From Actinomycetes bacterium (GTDB taxonomy: Bacteria > Actinomycetota > Acidimicrobiia > Acidimicrobiales > RAAP-2), in contig JAKBCI010000018.1 of assembly GCA_021807965.1 (NCBI GenBank), positions 1-13,608 of the forward strand: 13,608 bases of DNA, written 5' to 3'. The notes beneath the pieces were generated by a model that was not told the origin of the DNA, did not search any database, and saw nothing but the letters and a program-made list of their open reading frames with translations. Positions 12,864 to 13,608 of the stretch are shown here, one piece after another. Position 1 is the first letter of the stretch. Each line of letters starts with the position of its first letter. Made by a program: the position numbers and the translations under genes.

Positions 12864-13608
12864 GTGGAATCACGTCGATGGGGTGTGCGCGGAGCAGGGT
12901 GGATCGCGCCGACGTTCGCGCGTGACCTGTCGCACGCTTACGATGGCGTTGTTCTTTCGGTCGGAGTGCGAACGCAGAAGAGCGCCGACCAATTCGATGA
13001 GGCGTTCGACATCCCCCGACGGCGCGGCTCGTACGCCGCGCTCGTCGTCGATCCCGACGTCGAAGCGGTCCACGTGGTCACACCACTTTCGCCGCACGCC
13101 GAGCATGCGCGTATGGCGCTCGAACACGGCAACCACGTGCCGGTCGACAAGACCTTGACGATGAACGCCGACGAACCTCGATCGGTGGTGGCGGTGTCGC
13201 GCTCACGCAACCACGTCGCTACGGAAGCGATGTGGACGCGCTTTTTTGCTCACGTCGTCACACTTCGCGATCTATGGGCCGACGGAGTTCTCGACACTGT
13301 CGTTATGCTCCATGCCGATCACGGTAGCTGGTTCGAACGTGAACCGACGTCACGGCTGTTCGCGCCCGAACTCGGTGGGCGCACTACTTGAATTGGGGAT
13401 CGACCCGGTTTCATTGGCCTCAAGGGTGCTCGGGCAACCCGCAACGGTTCGAGCGATCATGACGCCCATATCGACCGCAGTCGACGGGCAGTCGTCGATG
13501 CTATTTGGCTACCAGTCTGGTGCGCGTGCGGTCCTTACGAGTACCTCGCTCGGGCGCAGTGCCACCCGAGCCAGCATCGTAGGGACCGAGGCACCCGATC
13601 AGGTCGAC
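12864..13608 (+). pseudogene. Gfo/Idh/MocA-family NAD(P)-dependent oxidoreductase, frameshifted, 3' end outside the window
   Basis: The start is GTG 12864 with AGGGGAG 7 nt upstream. The N-terminus has the family Rossmann motif RWGVRGAGWIA (GxGxxA at 10-15), then IPRRRGSYAALVVDPDVEAVHVVTP and EAMWTRFF. The family EKP motif is altered to Asp95-Lys96-Thr97; the lysine remains. The frame ends at TGA 13389-13391, just after LFAPELGG. Reading from 13381 in a shifted frame restores family sequence (ALLELGIDPVSLASRVLG, then MLFGYQSGARAVLTSTSLG, then IVGTEAPDQVD), open to the window end (76 codons). The usual sequence is LGGGALLELG, so two bases are missing, or one is extra, at 13377-13380 in a G run. 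It is either a true decaying gene or a base-call error. The substrate, a sugar or related polyol, is unknown. Confidence is high for the family and the shift, lower for pseudogene status. Confidence 0.82.

Overview
The window is GC-rich and tightly packed (roughly 60 % G+C by eye). It reads as a chromosomal segment of an actinobacterium, most likely of the class Acidimicrobiia or a relative; that placement is inference. The grounds are: a polar-growth DivIVA protein; the run TraR/DksA-like gene, lspA, rluD and dnaE, which is the order I recall from other actinobacteria such as Streptomyces; an actinobacterial DnaE1-type polymerase with a complete PHP exonuclease site; and a Bpa/PafE proteasome activator, a family tied to actinobacteria that carry a 20S proteasome. 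I saw no mobile element, CRISPR array, tRNA or rRNA.

Layout, left to right. 1-687 is the 3' part of divIVA. 695-892 (minus) is a doubtful small ORF, followed by the upstream region of the next gene. 1065-3582 is a plus-strand operon: a 366-residue protein with a histone-H1-like Lys/Ala-rich N-terminus and a TraR/DksA zinc finger, then lspA (signal peptidase II), then rluD (23S rRNA pseudouridine synthase), with overlapping ends. 3596-4447 (minus) is a primary-like sigma-70 factor with altered -35-recognition residues. 4620-5069 (minus) is an Rrf2-family regulator, divergent from bpa (5138-5623); the 68 bp between them hold two abutting perfect inverted repeats. 5669-9229 is dnaE. 9270-9941 (plus) and 9944-10663 (minus) are unrecognised genes whose stop codons are 2 nt apart. 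10663-12648 (minus) is a YyaL/DUF255 thioredoxin-domain protein, coupled by TGATG to the unrecognised gene after it. 12864-13608 is a Gfo/Idh/MocA-type dehydrogenase gene that is frameshifted and runs off the window.

How the parts fit. Left of dnaE the genes serve cell-envelope growth (DivIVA, LspA), ribosome maturation (RluD), transcription (the DksA-like protein, the sigma factor, Rrf2) and proteolysis (Bpa); dnaE is the replicative polymerase. A recurring theme is that several genes start 6-7 nt after a TAnnnT hexamer with no Shine-Dalgarno, the signature of leaderless mRNA, and in three cases a perfect inverted repeat covers or brackets that -10 box. The best leads for undescribed biology are the Rrf2/bpa divergent control region (possible redox or Fe-S control of proteasomal degradation), the H1-like/DksA fusion with its nearly identical 33-bp repeats, and the sigma factor with a rewired -35 helix. 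All three are hypotheses.
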